A DNA stretch of 64,000 nucleotides. It comes from Solirubrum sp044628455 (lineage in GTDB: Bacteria; Bacteroidota; Bacteroidia; Cytophagales; Hymenobacteraceae). The DNA lies in contig NZ_JBIYZW010000001.1 of the NCBI RefSeq assembly GCF_044628455.1, positions 1,426,001-1,490,000 of the forward strand, read 5' to 3'. The position numbers and the translations under genes are program-made. The notes under the pieces were generated by a model. The model had not been told where the DNA came from. It ran no database searches and was given only the letters and a program-made list of their open reading frames with translations. Below are positions 1-7,491 of the stretch, piece by piece. Position 1 is the stretch's first letter; each line of letters begins with the position of its first letter.

Positions 1-1
1 G

Positions 2-343
2 GTGCCCGCGGCCGTGCAGCGGCTGAGTCCCTGGCTGAACTGGGCTACGCTGGTAATGCTGCTGGCGGTGGTCTACTACCTGCGCCTGTCGGTGCCGCTG
101 GCCCTGGGCATGGTAGTGGTGAGCACCGGCATGGCCCTGCTGCTGCGACTGGTGGAGACGCAGGTAGCCTTGCCCCTGTGGATTGTGTGCCTGGTGGTCT
201 TCGTGCTGGCCTGGGTAGGGCAGTTCTGGGGCCACAAGGTCGAGGGCAAGAAGCCGTCCTTCCTCAAGGACGTGCAGTTTCTGCTCATCGGCCCGCTGTG
301 GCTGCTGCACTTCATCTACCGCCGCCTGGGCTGGGCCTACTAA
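2..343 (+). CDS. Mpo1-like (DUF962) membrane protein, 3' part
   Basis: This is the C-terminal part of a small membrane protein; the window begins inside the gene. Three hydrophobic segments are visible (about residues 14-28, 30-48 and 57-75). They are followed by the sequence GHKVEGKKPSF and a short C-terminal hydrophobic stretch ending FIYRRLGWAY, which is the usual ending of the DUF962/Mpo1-like family. Yeast Mpo1 is a 2-hydroxy fatty acid dioxygenase of the endoplasmic reticulum; the substrate of bacterial members is not known to me. The family's N-terminal His-containing region would lie before base 1, so the GTG at position 2 is probably not the true start. The gene converges on phhA across a shared terminator. 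Confidence 0.72.
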   Translation: MPAAVQRLSPWLNWATLVMLLAVVYYLRLSVPLALGMVVVSTGMALLLRLVETQVALPLWIVCLVVFVLAWVGQFWGHKVEGKKPSFLKDVQFLLIGPLWLLHFIYRRLGWAY

Positions 344-406
344 GTCCCGTGCCCCTGCCCGTCGCCCCGCGCCCAGCTCCTTAAGCGCGCTGACTCCTTT
401 ATATAT

Positions 407-441
407 AGCAAGCCCCGCCGGTGTTGCCGGCGGGGCTTGCT
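407..441. terminator. Bidirectional terminator between the Mpo1-like gene and phhA
   Basis: A perfect 15-bp inverted repeat (407-421 and 427-441) encloses a 5-nt loop. It is G+C-rich with an A/T-rich flank on its left side. It sits between two convergent genes and can serve both. Confidence 0.8.
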
Positions 442-460
442 GTTAAACGATGGCCTTGGT

Positions 461-1186
461 CTACCCCACCGACACGGGCCAGGGCTGGGCGGCCAGGCGC
501 ACGGCCATTTCGGCGGTGGTGTCGGCCAGGCTTTCCCAGTCGGGCAGCACGAAGTAGCCCGGCTGGAAGGCTTCGCGCACCACCGGCGTATCGAGGGCGG
601 CGGCCACGTCCAGGGGCAGCAACTGGGCATCGTCGGCCAGGCACCGGTGCAACTCGGCGGCCGAAGACAACAGGCCCGCGCCGTACACGCGCAGCTGGCC
701 AGCTTCGCGCACCAGCCCAAACTCAGCGGTGTGCCAGAACAGGCGCGCCAGCTGCTCCACGGCCCCGGCGTCGGTGAGGTGGTGGCGAGCCATGCGGCCG
801 AAGTGCTCCAGCCAGGCGGCCCACTGCGGGTCGGTGAGCAGCGGCAGGTGACCGAAGGCGTCGTGGAACAGGTCGGGGCCGGCGTGGTAGTCGAAGTGGT
901 GCATGGAGCGGATCCAGCTGGTTACCGGGTAACGGCGCTCGGCCAGCAAGCCCAGGAAGGTGCGGTCGTCCACGCGGCCGGGCGCGGGCACCACGTCCCA
1001 GCCGGTGAGCTGGCGCAGGCGCTGGCTTAGCTCGGCCAGGTCGGGGGCGGCGTCGCGGCACAAGCCCAGGCGCTCGAGGCCGGCGGCGAAGGGCGCGGCG
1101 GCGCGGCGGTGCAACAGGGCCGTCTGGCGGTCGAAGAGCACTTTCCACACGAGGTGGTCTTCGGCGGTAAGGTGGCGGGCTTCCAT
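461..1186 (-). CDS. phhA: Phenylalanine 4-monooxygenase
   Basis: A biopterin-dependent aromatic amino-acid hydroxylase of 241 residues, of the short bacterial type. It converts phenylalanine to tyrosine using tetrahydropterin, O2 and Fe(II). The iron ligands are visible: His108 and His113 in DLFHDAFGH, and Glu155 in WHTAEFGL. The start is the ATG at 1186 (MEARHLTAEDH); the reading frame is open further upstream, but that stretch contains a strong terminator and cannot be coding. The gene stands alone under a promoter near 1380. It is preceded by a leader peptide and an attenuator-type terminator ending only 13 nt before the start codon, so expression is probably set by transcription read-through. 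No pterin-recycling gene (PhhB) is adjacent. Confidence 0.95.
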   Translation of the reverse strand: MEARHLTAEDHLVWKVLFDRQTALLHRRAAAPFAAGLERLGLCRDAAPDLAELSQRLRQLTGWDVVPAPGRVDDRTFLGLLAERRYPVTSWIRSMHHFDYHAGPDLFHDAFGHLPLLTDPQWAAWLEHFGRMARHHLTDAGAVEQLARLFWHTAEFGLVREAGQLRVYGAGLLSSAAELHRCLADDAQLLPLDVAAALDTPVVREAFQPGYFVLPDWESLADTTAEMAVRLAAQPWPVSVG

Positions 1187-1199
1187 AAGGGCAAAGGGC

Positions 1200-1237
1200 A
1201 AAAAAAAGCCCGGCCTCCGTGGGACGGAGCCGGGCTT
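1200..1237 (-). terminator. Attenuator terminator in the phhA leader
   Basis: On the minus strand a 9-bp G+C-rich stem (1229-1237 with 1206-1214) continues through one bulged G into a 5-bp upper stem with a CCC loop. Six or more T residues follow (1205-1200). It lies after the leader peptide stop and before the phhA start, so it must be bypassed for phhA to be expressed. Its 5' arm (1221-1232) is perfectly complementary over 12 bases to leader positions 1298-1309, a possible antiterminator. Confidence 0.85.
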
Positions 1238-1274
1238 GGTTGAGTTCAGGTCAGGTGATGTAGCGGCTTGGGCT

Positions 1275-1364
1275 TCATTTTCCAACATGCAACGGCGCGG
1301 CTCCGTCCCCATTCATGGGGCGGACGTACAGAGTAAACGCGCAGTTAATGGATTGACGCAGCAT
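1275..1364 (-). CDS. phhA leader peptide (29 aa, Phe and Tyr codons)
   Basis: A 30-codon ORF starts at the ATG at 1364, only about 2 nt after the expected transcription start, and ends at a TGA at 1275. It carries one Phe codon (codon 10) and one Tyr codon (TAC, codon 13), in the order CAFTLYVRP. The bases just after the Tyr codon (about 1325-1314) can pair with 1313-1303 to form a 1:2 hairpin. Segment 2 (1298-1309) is also perfectly complementary to the 5' arm of the downstream terminator. A ribosome waiting at codon 13 would cover segment 1 and free segment 2 to form the antiterminator. That is classical attenuation logic with tyrosine, or phenylalanine, as the sensed amino acid. The coding role is inferred from position and pairing; the peptide itself need not be conserved. 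Confidence 0.6.
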   Translation of the reverse strand: MLRQSINCAFTLYVRPMNGDGAAPLHVGK

Positions 1365-1372
1365 GTTGGGGT

Positions 1373-1403
1373 CAAATATAGGAATGAATTGTGCCAATGC
1401 AAA
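1373..1403 (-). promoter_or_regulatory. phhA promoter (Bacteroidota type)
   Basis: A TTTG box (1403-1400) is separated by exactly 19 nt from TATATTTG (1380-1373), a full match to the -7 consensus TAnnTTTG. Transcription should start near 1366, two bases before the leader peptide ATG. The spacing is the same as in the trp promoter. Confidence 0.75.
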
Positions 1404-1478
1404 CGCTGCGGAACGCCCGTCCCCAAATAATCTTCGCGTAGCAGCTTGATACTGTTGGGCTAGTACCGCCAACACCCC

Positions 1479-2378
1479 TCACCGCCTGCCTTCCGGCTCG
1501 TAGCCCATGCTGAGTTGGGTGTCGCCGCTCACGGTGAGCTTCAGGTTGGCTTGCTGATCGGAAGGATTCAACACCAAGGCGGCCGAGCCGGCCAGGAAGC
1601 GGAGCGTGGCCCGTTGCCCGGGCGCCAGCGTGGCCTTGCCAAAGATGCCCCCGCCCCGGGGCCGCTCCTTTATTTCCACGGGCACTCTGCCGATGTTGTG
1701 CGCCGCTACCTTAAACGCGCCGCGCTGCTCACCACCCAGCACAAACTGCTTGCGGGGCTCAATCACCAGGTTCGATTTTAGGTTGTCACCGGCCAGGCTC
1801 ACCGTAGTCACCAGCAACAGCCCCAGAGCCGCTGCCACGGTTGCCGGCCGTCTGGCTTTGCTTACCCCGGCTTGGGTGTCGACCAGGTCGTTTTCGGTAG
1901 CCGTGGCGGCTTTGGAGCGGCGCGTCAGCCAGTAGTCAATGGAGTAGCGCCCGGGACCAACCGCCGTCACCACCACGAATGCCCAGAACAGCAGCTGCTG
2001 GTAGTACATGCCGGTGATGGGCGAGGGGTCTTCGTACCACAGAAACGCCACCACGAAAAACTGAAAGGCCAGCTGCAGCCCGCTCCAGCGGGTGAACAGG
2101 CCCAGGGCAAGGAGCAGCCCGCCCACAAACTCGCCCCACACGGCAGCCCCGGCCCAGAAGTAGGGCGAGGGAAAGGTGAAACCCAGGCCCGCCACCTGCT
2201 GCACAAACCAGTCGGGCGGGCCCGGCATTTGGGCGCTGGCTACGGCGGCCAGGTTGGTGAGTTTGGGCAGGCCGGCGCCGTCGGCAATGGACAGGCCCAG
2301 GTGCAGGCGAAACAGCAGCCAGGCCGCGTCGATGGCTCGGTTTTGCAGGGGGGAGGCGGAAAACAACAGCTTTTTCAT
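1479..2378 (-). CDS. DoxX-family membrane protein with C-terminal extracytoplasmic domain
   Basis: A 299-residue protein. The N-terminal half (about residues 15-150) has four hydrophobic segments and the DoxX-like sequences GLSIADGAG and GGLLLALGLFTRWSG. DoxX-like proteins are small membrane subunits found in several redox contexts, and the exact function here cannot be read. A further transmembrane segment lies at about 178-196. After it comes a soluble domain of about 100 residues, probably beta-rich, ending QLSMGYEPEGRR. The gene follows the AraC-type regulator on the same strand with a 60-nt gap, so it may be a target of that regulator. No terminator is evident at its 3' end; the phhA promoter begins about 75 nt further on. 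Confidence 0.7.
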   Translation of the reverse strand: MKKLLFSASPLQNRAIDAAWLLFRLHLGLSIADGAGLPKLTNLAAVASAQMPGPPDWFVQQVAGLGFTFPSPYFWAGAAVWGEFVGGLLLALGLFTRWSGLQLAFQFFVVAFLWYEDPSPITGMYYQQLLFWAFVVVTAVGPGRYSIDYWLTRRSKAATATENDLVDTQAGVSKARRPATVAAALGLLLVTTVSLAGDNLKSNLVIEPRKQFVLGGEQRGAFKVAAHNIGRVPVEIKERPRGGGIFGKATLAPGQRATLRFLAGSAALVLNPSDQQANLKLTVSGDTQLSMGYEPEGRR

Positions 2379-2438
2379 GGGCGGTACTGGGGTTGGTTGA
2401 ACAGCCCAAAACTGCCTTGCCGGCCCCGCCCCTGCGCT

Positions 2439-3680
2439 TCAGCTTATAATTTGGGACGTCTCACTTACGGATTTGAGCCGCTGGGCTGCCTCACTGGGCG
2501 TCTCCCCCCGCAGCTTCTTGAACACCCGGTTGAAGGTCGACTTGGAGTTGAATCCCGATTCCAGGGCCACGGCCAGCAAGGTGTACTGCTGGAAGCGCGG
2601 CTCCGCGAGCAGGCGCTCGGCCTCCCCTACCCGGTAGCCGTTGACGAAGTCGTTGAAGTTCTGCCCGAAGCCGGCATTGATGACCTTCGACAGCATAGCG
2701 GGGTGCAGTTGCAGGCGGGCCGCCAGGTCGGCCAGGGTGAGGTCGGGCTCGAGGTAGGGCCGTTCGCGGTGCATGAGCTGCTCCAGGCGTTCGGTCCAGC
2801 GCAGGTAGTCGGCGGCCGGGGCTTCGGCGGGTGCGGCGGGCGCGGCGGGCGCGGGTTCCGGCGCGGGCTCGGCCGCGGCAACGGGTTCGGGCTCGAAGCG
2901 CAGCGGGGCCCGCCCCGGCTGCTGGGCCTGCCAGCCGGCCACGCTCAGGTAGTAAATGAGCACCCCAGTAAACAGGTAGCCGTACCAGAATTCGACGTAC
3001 GACAGGCCCGCCCCGAGGTCGACCAGCGCAAACACCACCGACACGCTGGTGCCCACCAGCACGGCCACCACCACGTGGCGCAGCCAGCGGAAGCGCTGCC
3101 GCTCGGAGTTGGAGAAGTTGTCGTTGAGGTAGCGGGTGTACTGGCGAAAAGCCCGCAGGGTGAGGTAGCCGTAGACTGCCAGCGAGACGTAGTTGCCCAG
3201 CTCGAACGCGTCGTGCACAAGTTCCAGGCTGATGAGCGCGCCCTTGGTGCCGAAGTGCTCGGGCAGGGGCTGCCCCCCCAGCCGGTGCCGCAGTAGCACG
3301 TCGACCAAGAAGCAGAAGGCAAACCAGCCGACGTAGGCCGCAAAGGGCGCGAAGTGCCAGAGCTGCCGGCCCCGCAGCCGGAACGCGGGGTTGGTCAGGC
3401 TGCGGAAGTAGAAGTAAAACAGCGGCCCGGCGCCCAGGTACAGGGCGAACGGGAAGTAGAACATGGCCGTGGAGTAGCCGTTGTGCGCGTCGTACCAGCC
3501 GGCAAAGCCCAGCATCCACTGGCTGATGTTGGCCGTGTAGAGCAGGATCAGGCCGGCCAGCCAGCGGTCGGCGGGCTCGTCCCGGCGCCAGCTCCGCAGC
3601 AGCAGCAACCCACTGAAGACGATGCCCTGCACGAAAAACGGCAGCAGCAGGGAGCTGTACGGGCTGAACTCGAATAGCAT
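2439..3680 (-). CDS. Membrane-bound AraC-family transcriptional regulator
   Basis: A 413-residue protein. The N-terminal half (about 1-245) has seven or so hydrophobic segments. A linker rich in Ala, Pro and Glu (about 255-290) follows, then a C-terminal AraC-type helix-turn-helix domain (about 300-405) with the typical second-helix sequence GFNSKSTFNRVFKKLRGETPSE. This seven-helix plus AraC arrangement is common in Bacteroidota and suggests a regulator that senses a signal in the membrane and binds DNA from the cytoplasmic side. It follows the DAHP synthase gene by 71 nt on the same strand and precedes the DoxX gene. Ligand and targets are unknown. Confidence 0.85.
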   Translation of the reverse strand: MLFEFSPYSSLLLPFFVQGIVFSGLLLLRSWRRDEPADRWLAGLILLYTANISQWMLGFAGWYDAHNGYSTAMFYFPFALYLGAGPLFYFYFRSLTNPAFRLRGRQLWHFAPFAAYVGWFAFCFLVDVLLRHRLGGQPLPEHFGTKGALISLELVHDAFELGNYVSLAVYGYLTLRAFRQYTRYLNDNFSNSERQRFRWLRHVVVAVLVGTSVSVVFALVDLGAGLSYVEFWYGYLFTGVLIYYLSVAGWQAQQPGRAPLRFEPEPVAAAEPAPEPAPAAPAAPAEAPAADYLRWTERLEQLMHRERPYLEPDLTLADLAARLQLHPAMLSKVINAGFGQNFNDFVNGYRVGEAERLLAEPRFQQYTLLAVALESGFNSKSTFNRVFKKLRGETPSEAAQRLKSVSETSQIIS

Positions 3681-3751
3681 AGCGCGAAGAACGAACGAGG
3701 AAGCTTTCCTGCAACCGGCGGCCCCACCCCGGGGTTCGGCGGCGGAGACCC

Positions 3752-4780
3752 TTACACCAGCTCCAGCTCCGCCAGCTCGCGGCGCAACGCGTAGGTGCGG
3801 CGCAGGGCCTCCACCAGGCGGGCCGACTCGCTGAAGTTCAGGGTTTGCTGCCCGTCGGAGGCGGCGCGCTCGGGCACGGGGGCGGTTTCGTAGAGGATGC
3901 CGTCGGCGCCGGCCATCACGGCGGCCAGGGCCAGCGGAGCCACGTGCTCGCGCAGGCCGATGCCGTGCGAGGGGTCGACGAACACCGGCAGGTGGGTTTT
4001 CTCCTTCAGGATGGGCACCGCGTTCAAATCGAGGGTGTTGCGCGAGGCCGTTTCGAAGGTGCGAATGCCCCGCTCGCAGAGGATGATGTCCTCGTTGCCG
4101 CCCGAGAAGATGTACTCGGCCGAGTGCAGCAGCTCGTCGATGGTGCCCGACACGCCGCGCTTGAGCAGCACGGGCTTATCCACCCGGCCCAGGGCGTCGA
4201 GCAGGTTGAAGTTCTGGGTGTTGCGCGCCCCCACCTGAAACACGTCCACGAAGTCGTACATCTCCTCCACCTGCGACACCTGCATGACCTCCGTCACGAT
4301 GCGCAGGCCGTGGGCCCGGGCCAGGCGGTGAAAGTCGCGCAAACCCTCCAGGCCCAGGCCGCGGAAGGAGTACGGCGACGAGCGGGGCTTGAACACGCCC
4401 CCGCGCATCAGGCGCACGCCGCTGCTCACCAGGTGCTGCATCACGGCCTCCATCTGCTGCTCGCTCTCGATGCTGCAGGGGCCGGCCACGATGCTCAGCG
4501 AGCCTTCGCCCAGGTGGATGCCCTCGCCCAGGTCGAGCACGGTGGGGCGCACGCGCCACTTGCGGCTCACCAGCTTGTAGTCGTCGGACACGCGGTGCAC
4601 GTCGCGCACGCCGGGCAGGGCCGCGATGCGGCGCAAATCCACCTCGGCGGGACCGAGGGCCACCAGGTAGGCCGCGTGCTGGGTTTGCACGGGCGTGACT
4701 TTGAAGCGCAGCTGGCGCAGCTGCTCGATGAGGGCGGCGCGGTCGGCCGCGCTCAGGTAGGGCTGGGGATGAATGATCAT
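3752..4780 (-). CDS. aroF: 3-deoxy-7-phosphoheptulonate (DAHP) synthase
   Basis: A 342-residue enzyme that condenses phosphoenolpyruvate with erythrose 4-phosphate, the first step of the shikimate pathway. An N-terminal ferredoxin-like domain of about 70 residues (the type known from the Thermotoga enzyme, where it binds feedback inhibitors) precedes the catalytic barrel. The barrel carries the family motifs AGPCSIES, FKPRSSPYSFRG, GARNTQNF, LLKRG, CERGIRTFE and DPSHGIG. No chorismate mutase domain is present. It lies 38 nt after trpA as the last biosynthetic gene of the trp transcription unit, so supply of the common precursor appears to be co-regulated with tryptophan synthesis. The symbol aroF is used loosely; the protein is of the AroG-beta (AroAI-beta) type rather than the E. 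coli AroF type. Confidence 0.93.
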   Translation of the reverse strand: MIIHPQPYLSAADRAALIEQLRQLRFKVTPVQTQHAAYLVALGPAEVDLRRIAALPGVRDVHRVSDDYKLVSRKWRVRPTVLDLGEGIHLGEGSLSIVAGPCSIESEQQMEAVMQHLVSSGVRLMRGGVFKPRSSPYSFRGLGLEGLRDFHRLARAHGLRIVTEVMQVSQVEEMYDFVDVFQVGARNTQNFNLLDALGRVDKPVLLKRGVSGTIDELLHSAEYIFSGGNEDIILCERGIRTFETASRNTLDLNAVPILKEKTHLPVFVDPSHGIGLREHVAPLALAAVMAGADGILYETAPVPERAASDGQQTLNFSESARLVEALRRTYALRRELAELELV

Positions 4781-4818
4781 GAGCGGCAGGAAAGAAACAA
4801 CGGATAGAAAGCGGGCGC

Positions 4819-5604
4819 TTACCCGCGGATGCTATGCACGAAGCGGCGGGCGGCCTCGTGGGGGTCGGCGGCGCCGTCGAGGGCGCGCAGCAGGGCCGAG
4901 CCGATGATGGCGCCGTGGGCGTAGCGGCCGGCTTGCTCGAAGGAGGCGCGGTCGGCAATGCCGAAGCCCACCAGGCGGGGGTTGCGCAAATCGAGGGCGG
5001 CCACCCGCTGCAGGTAGGCCTGCTGGGTCGCCGCCTCGGCGGCCTGGTTGCCGCCCGTGAGCCCGGCCCCCGACACGAGGTAGAGGAAGGCGTCGTCGGT
5101 TAGCTCGTCGAGGCGGCGGATGCGCGCCTCCGAGGTCTGGGGCGTGATGAGAAACACGGCCCGCAGCCCGTGGCGCCGGAAAGTGTCCTGGTAGAAGGCG
5201 GCGTACTCCTCGGCGGGCAGGTCGGGCAGAATCACGCCGTCGATGCCGGCGGCGGCGGCCTGCTCGCAGAACGCGTTCATCCCCAGCTGCAGCACCGGGT
5301 TGAGGTAGCCCATCAGCAGCAGCGGGGTGTCGGGCAGCAGCTGGCGGATGCCCTGCAGCTCCTGGAGCAGGCGGCGCAGCGTCATGCCGTTGCGCAGGGC
5401 CTGGGCGCTGGTTTGCTGAATCACCGGGCCGTCGGCCAGCGGGTCGGAAAAAGGCACCCCGATTTCCAGCACGTCGGCCCCGGCCGCGGCCAGGGTTTGC
5501 AGCAGCGGCACGGTGTCGTGCAGGCCGGGGTAGCCGGCGGTGAGGTAGAGGTTGAGTACGCCCGTGGGCTTGCGGGCGAAGAGTTCGGCAAAGCGGTTGC
5601 GCAT
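4819..5604 (-). CDS. trpA: Tryptophan synthase alpha subunit
   Basis: A 261-residue TIM barrel that cleaves indole-3-glycerol phosphate to indole, which passes to TrpB. The catalytic acids are visible: Glu47 in LEIGVPFSDP and Asp58 in LADGP. Other motifs are LTAGYP and GFGI near the C-terminus. The start is the ATG at 5604 (MRNRFAELF); the frame extends further upstream without a better start. Unusually, it is separated from trpB by 610 bp of repeat sequence, whereas trpB and trpA are commonly adjacent or overlapping so that translation is coupled. Confidence 0.95.
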   Translation of the reverse strand: MRNRFAELFARKPTGVLNLYLTAGYPGLHDTVPLLQTLAAAGADVLEIGVPFSDPLADGPVIQQTSAQALRNGMTLRRLLQELQGIRQLLPDTPLLLMGYLNPVLQLGMNAFCEQAAAAGIDGVILPDLPAEEYAAFYQDTFRRHGLRAVFLITPQTSEARIRRLDELTDDAFLYLVSGAGLTGGNQAAEAATQQAYLQRVAALDLRNPRLVGFGIADRASFEQAGRYAHGAIIGSALLRALDGAADPHEAARRFVHSIRG

Positions 5605-5716
5605 AGCAAAGAGCGAAATCAAGTAGAGAAAACTAAGGCGGCCCGCTGCCTGGAGCATCGGGTGGGGCCGCCGCCGGCCCAGTCACGGGGGCCACGGGGC
5701 CCGTCCAACCCGCCGC

Positions 5717-5901
5717 TTTTGGGGGCACCCTCCCTTCCTGTCCGACCAGGCCCGGCTTCCGGTCCGACTGGAAGGGAGCTATTCCGTCGGACCAGGAGCC
5801 GGGCCTGGTCGGACTAGGCCCGGCTCCCTGTATGACAAGGCCCGGCTTCCTGTCGGACCAGGTCCGGCTCCGAGTCGGACTGGGCCCGGCTTCCTATGCT
5901 C
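5717..5901. repeat. Degenerate 22-bp tandem array A between trpB and trpA
   Basis: Seven units lie head to tail at 5746-5767, 5768-5791 (24 bp), 5792-5813, 5814-5835, 5836-5857, 5858-5879 and 5880-5901. Most end in GTCSGA and contain the core GGCCCGGCTYCC. Unit 3 carries the core in the opposite orientation (AGCCGGGCC) between the same boundaries. The array is preceded by TTTTGGGGGCACCCTC (5717-5732), which recurs before array B. It lies in the transcribed part of the trp operon. The rest of the 610-bp gap (5605-5716 and 6167-6214) shows no gene. Confidence 0.85.
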
Positions 5902-5938
5902 CGGGAAGGGGGACCAACTCGGCTGGTTGGCTTGCGTC

Positions 5939-6166
5939 TTTTGGGAGGCACCCTCAGACAATCGGATGAAGGTCTGGGCTTCGTCGGATTGCCTCCGGCT
6001 TGTAGTCGGAGTACAAGCCGGGGGTAGTCTCCTTACAAAGGGCTTGTAGTCCGACTACACCCGGGTTGTAATGGAACTACCAAGGGCATGTAGTCGGACG
6101 ACATGCCCCTTTGTAGTCCGATTGCAAAGGGGCATGTCGTCCGACTGCAAAGGGAGGTAGCCAACA
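5939..6166. repeat. Degenerate 22-bp tandem array B between trpB and trpA
   Basis: The head TTTTGGGAGGCACCCTC (5939-5955) is followed by units at 5967-5988, 5989-6010, 6011-6032, 6033-6054, 6055-6076, 6077-6098, 6099-6121 (23 bp), 6122-6144 (23 bp) and a partial unit to 6166. Most end in GTAGTCSGA or GTCGTCCGA, as in array A, but the core differs (CAAGGGCATGTA type). Units 7 and 8 are inverted copies of one another, giving a perfect 15-bp inverted repeat (6099-6113 with 6125-6139). Confidence 0.85.
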
Positions 6167-6214
6167 AACGAGGTAGGGCGGCCCGGTTGGCGCGTCCGGT
6201 GGCGGGGGGGCTGG

Positions 6215-7402
6215 TCAGGCCAGATCCAGCTCGCGCAGGTAGGTTTCCAGGTCTTTGTCGCCGCGGCCCGAGAGGTTGAGCACCACCACGTCGGCGGCCT
6301 GCAGGGGCAGCTTGGCCAGCGCGGCCAGGGCGTGGGCGGTTTCCAGGGCCGGGATGATGCCCTCGAGGCGGCTGCAGAGCTGGGCGGCCTGCAAGGCTTC
6401 CTCATCGGTAATGCTCAGGAACTGCGCCCGGCCCGAGTCGGCCAGAAAGGCGTGCAGGGGACCGATGCCGGGGTAGTCGAGCCCGGCGGAGATGGAGTGC
6501 GGCTCGGTAATCTGCCCGTGCTCGTCCTGCATGAGCAGGGTGCGGCTGCCGTGGATGATGCCCGGCCGCCCCAGCACCGAGGTAGCCGCCGACTTACCGG
6601 TATCGACGCCGTGGCCGGCCGCCTCCACCGCCACCAGCTGCACCGTGGGCTCGTCGAGGAAGTGGTAGAAGGCCCCGGCGGCGTTGGAGCCCCCGCCCAC
6701 GCAGGCCACCACGTAGTCGGGCAGCTCGCGGCCGGCCTGCGCCAGTAGCTGCCGGCGCATCTCTTCGCTGATAACCGCCTGCAGGCGGGCCACCAGGTCG
6801 GGGTACGGGTGCGGCCCCACCACCGAGCCGATGATGTAGTGGGTATCCACGGGGTTGCTGATCCAGTCGCGGATGGCCTCGTTGGTGGCGTCCTTCAGGG
6901 TCTGCGAGCCGCTCACGGCGGGCCGCACCTCGGCCCCGAGCAGGCGCATGCGGGCCACGTTGGGCTTCTGGCGCTCCATGTCCACGGCGCCCATGTAGAT
7001 GATGCACTCCAGGCCGCGCAGGGCGCACACGGTGGCGGTGGCCACGCCGTGCTGCCCGGCCCCGGTTTCAGCAATGATGCGCTTCTTGCCCAAGCGCTCG
7101 GCCAGCAGAATCTGCCCCACGGTGTTGTTGACCTTGTGGGCCCCGGTGTGGCAGAGGTCTTCGCGCTTGAGGTAAATGGTGGCCCCGTACTGCTTCGACA
7201 ATCGTTCGGCCTTGAACAGCGGCGTGGGCCGCCCCACGTAGTCGCGCAGCAGCTGCTGGTACTGCTGCTGAAAGCCGGGGTCGTGGAGAATGTCGAGGTA
7301 GCAGGCCCGCAGCTCCTCCACGTTGGGGTAGAGCATCTCGGGAATGAAGGCCCCGCCGAAGGAGCCGTAGTAGCCGGTGGCGGTAGGTTGGTAGTGGTTC
7401 AT
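6215..7402 (-). CDS. trpB: Tryptophan synthase beta subunit
   Basis: A 395-residue PLP enzyme that joins indole and serine to make tryptophan. The PLP lysine is Lys90 in CHTGAHKVNN. Other family motifs are ETGAGQHG, the phosphate-binding GGGSNAAG, and SAGLDYPGIGP. Length and motifs match the common TrpB1 form that works with TrpA. The gene follows trpF by 89 nt; that gap holds an imperfect hairpin. After its stop comes the 610-bp repeat region before trpA. Complete, with no anomaly in the coding sequence. Confidence 0.97.
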   Translation of the reverse strand: MNHYQPTATGYYGSFGGAFIPEMLYPNVEELRACYLDILHDPGFQQQYQQLLRDYVGRPTPLFKAERLSKQYGATIYLKREDLCHTGAHKVNNTVGQILLAERLGKKRIIAETGAGQHGVATATVCALRGLECIIYMGAVDMERQKPNVARMRLLGAEVRPAVSGSQTLKDATNEAIRDWISNPVDTHYIIGSVVGPHPYPDLVARLQAVISEEMRRQLLAQAGRELPDYVVACVGGGSNAAGAFYHFLDEPTVQLVAVEAAGHGVDTGKSAATSVLGRPGIIHGSRTLLMQDEHGQITEPHSISAGLDYPGIGPLHAFLADSGRAQFLSITDEEALQAAQLCSRLEGIIPALETAHALAALAKLPLQAADVVVLNLSGRGDKDLETYLRELDLA

Positions 7403-7424
7403 GGGTTGATTCTGTTCTGATTGA

Positions 7425-7488
7425 TTAGCCCGCCGAGGACGCAGCGCTCAGCGCCTTCTGCGCCTCCTCTGCGCCCTCTGCGGGCTAA
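7425..7488. repeat. Hairpin-forming repeat between trpF and trpB
   Basis: Perfect 9-bp ends (7425-7433 TTAGCCCGC and 7480-7488 GCGGGCTAA) enclose about 45 nt of CGCAGAGG-like short repeats on the minus strand. CGCAGAGG-rich elements of this kind recur in intergenic regions of many bacteria. It occupies most of the 89-nt trpF-trpB gap. Confidence 0.6.
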
Positions 7489-7491
7489 AAC

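Noticed and set aside
1872..3296. 474-codon plus-strand ORF across the DoxX and AraC genes
   Set aside because: It spans two well-supported minus-strand genes and their gap, and the translation has no domain.
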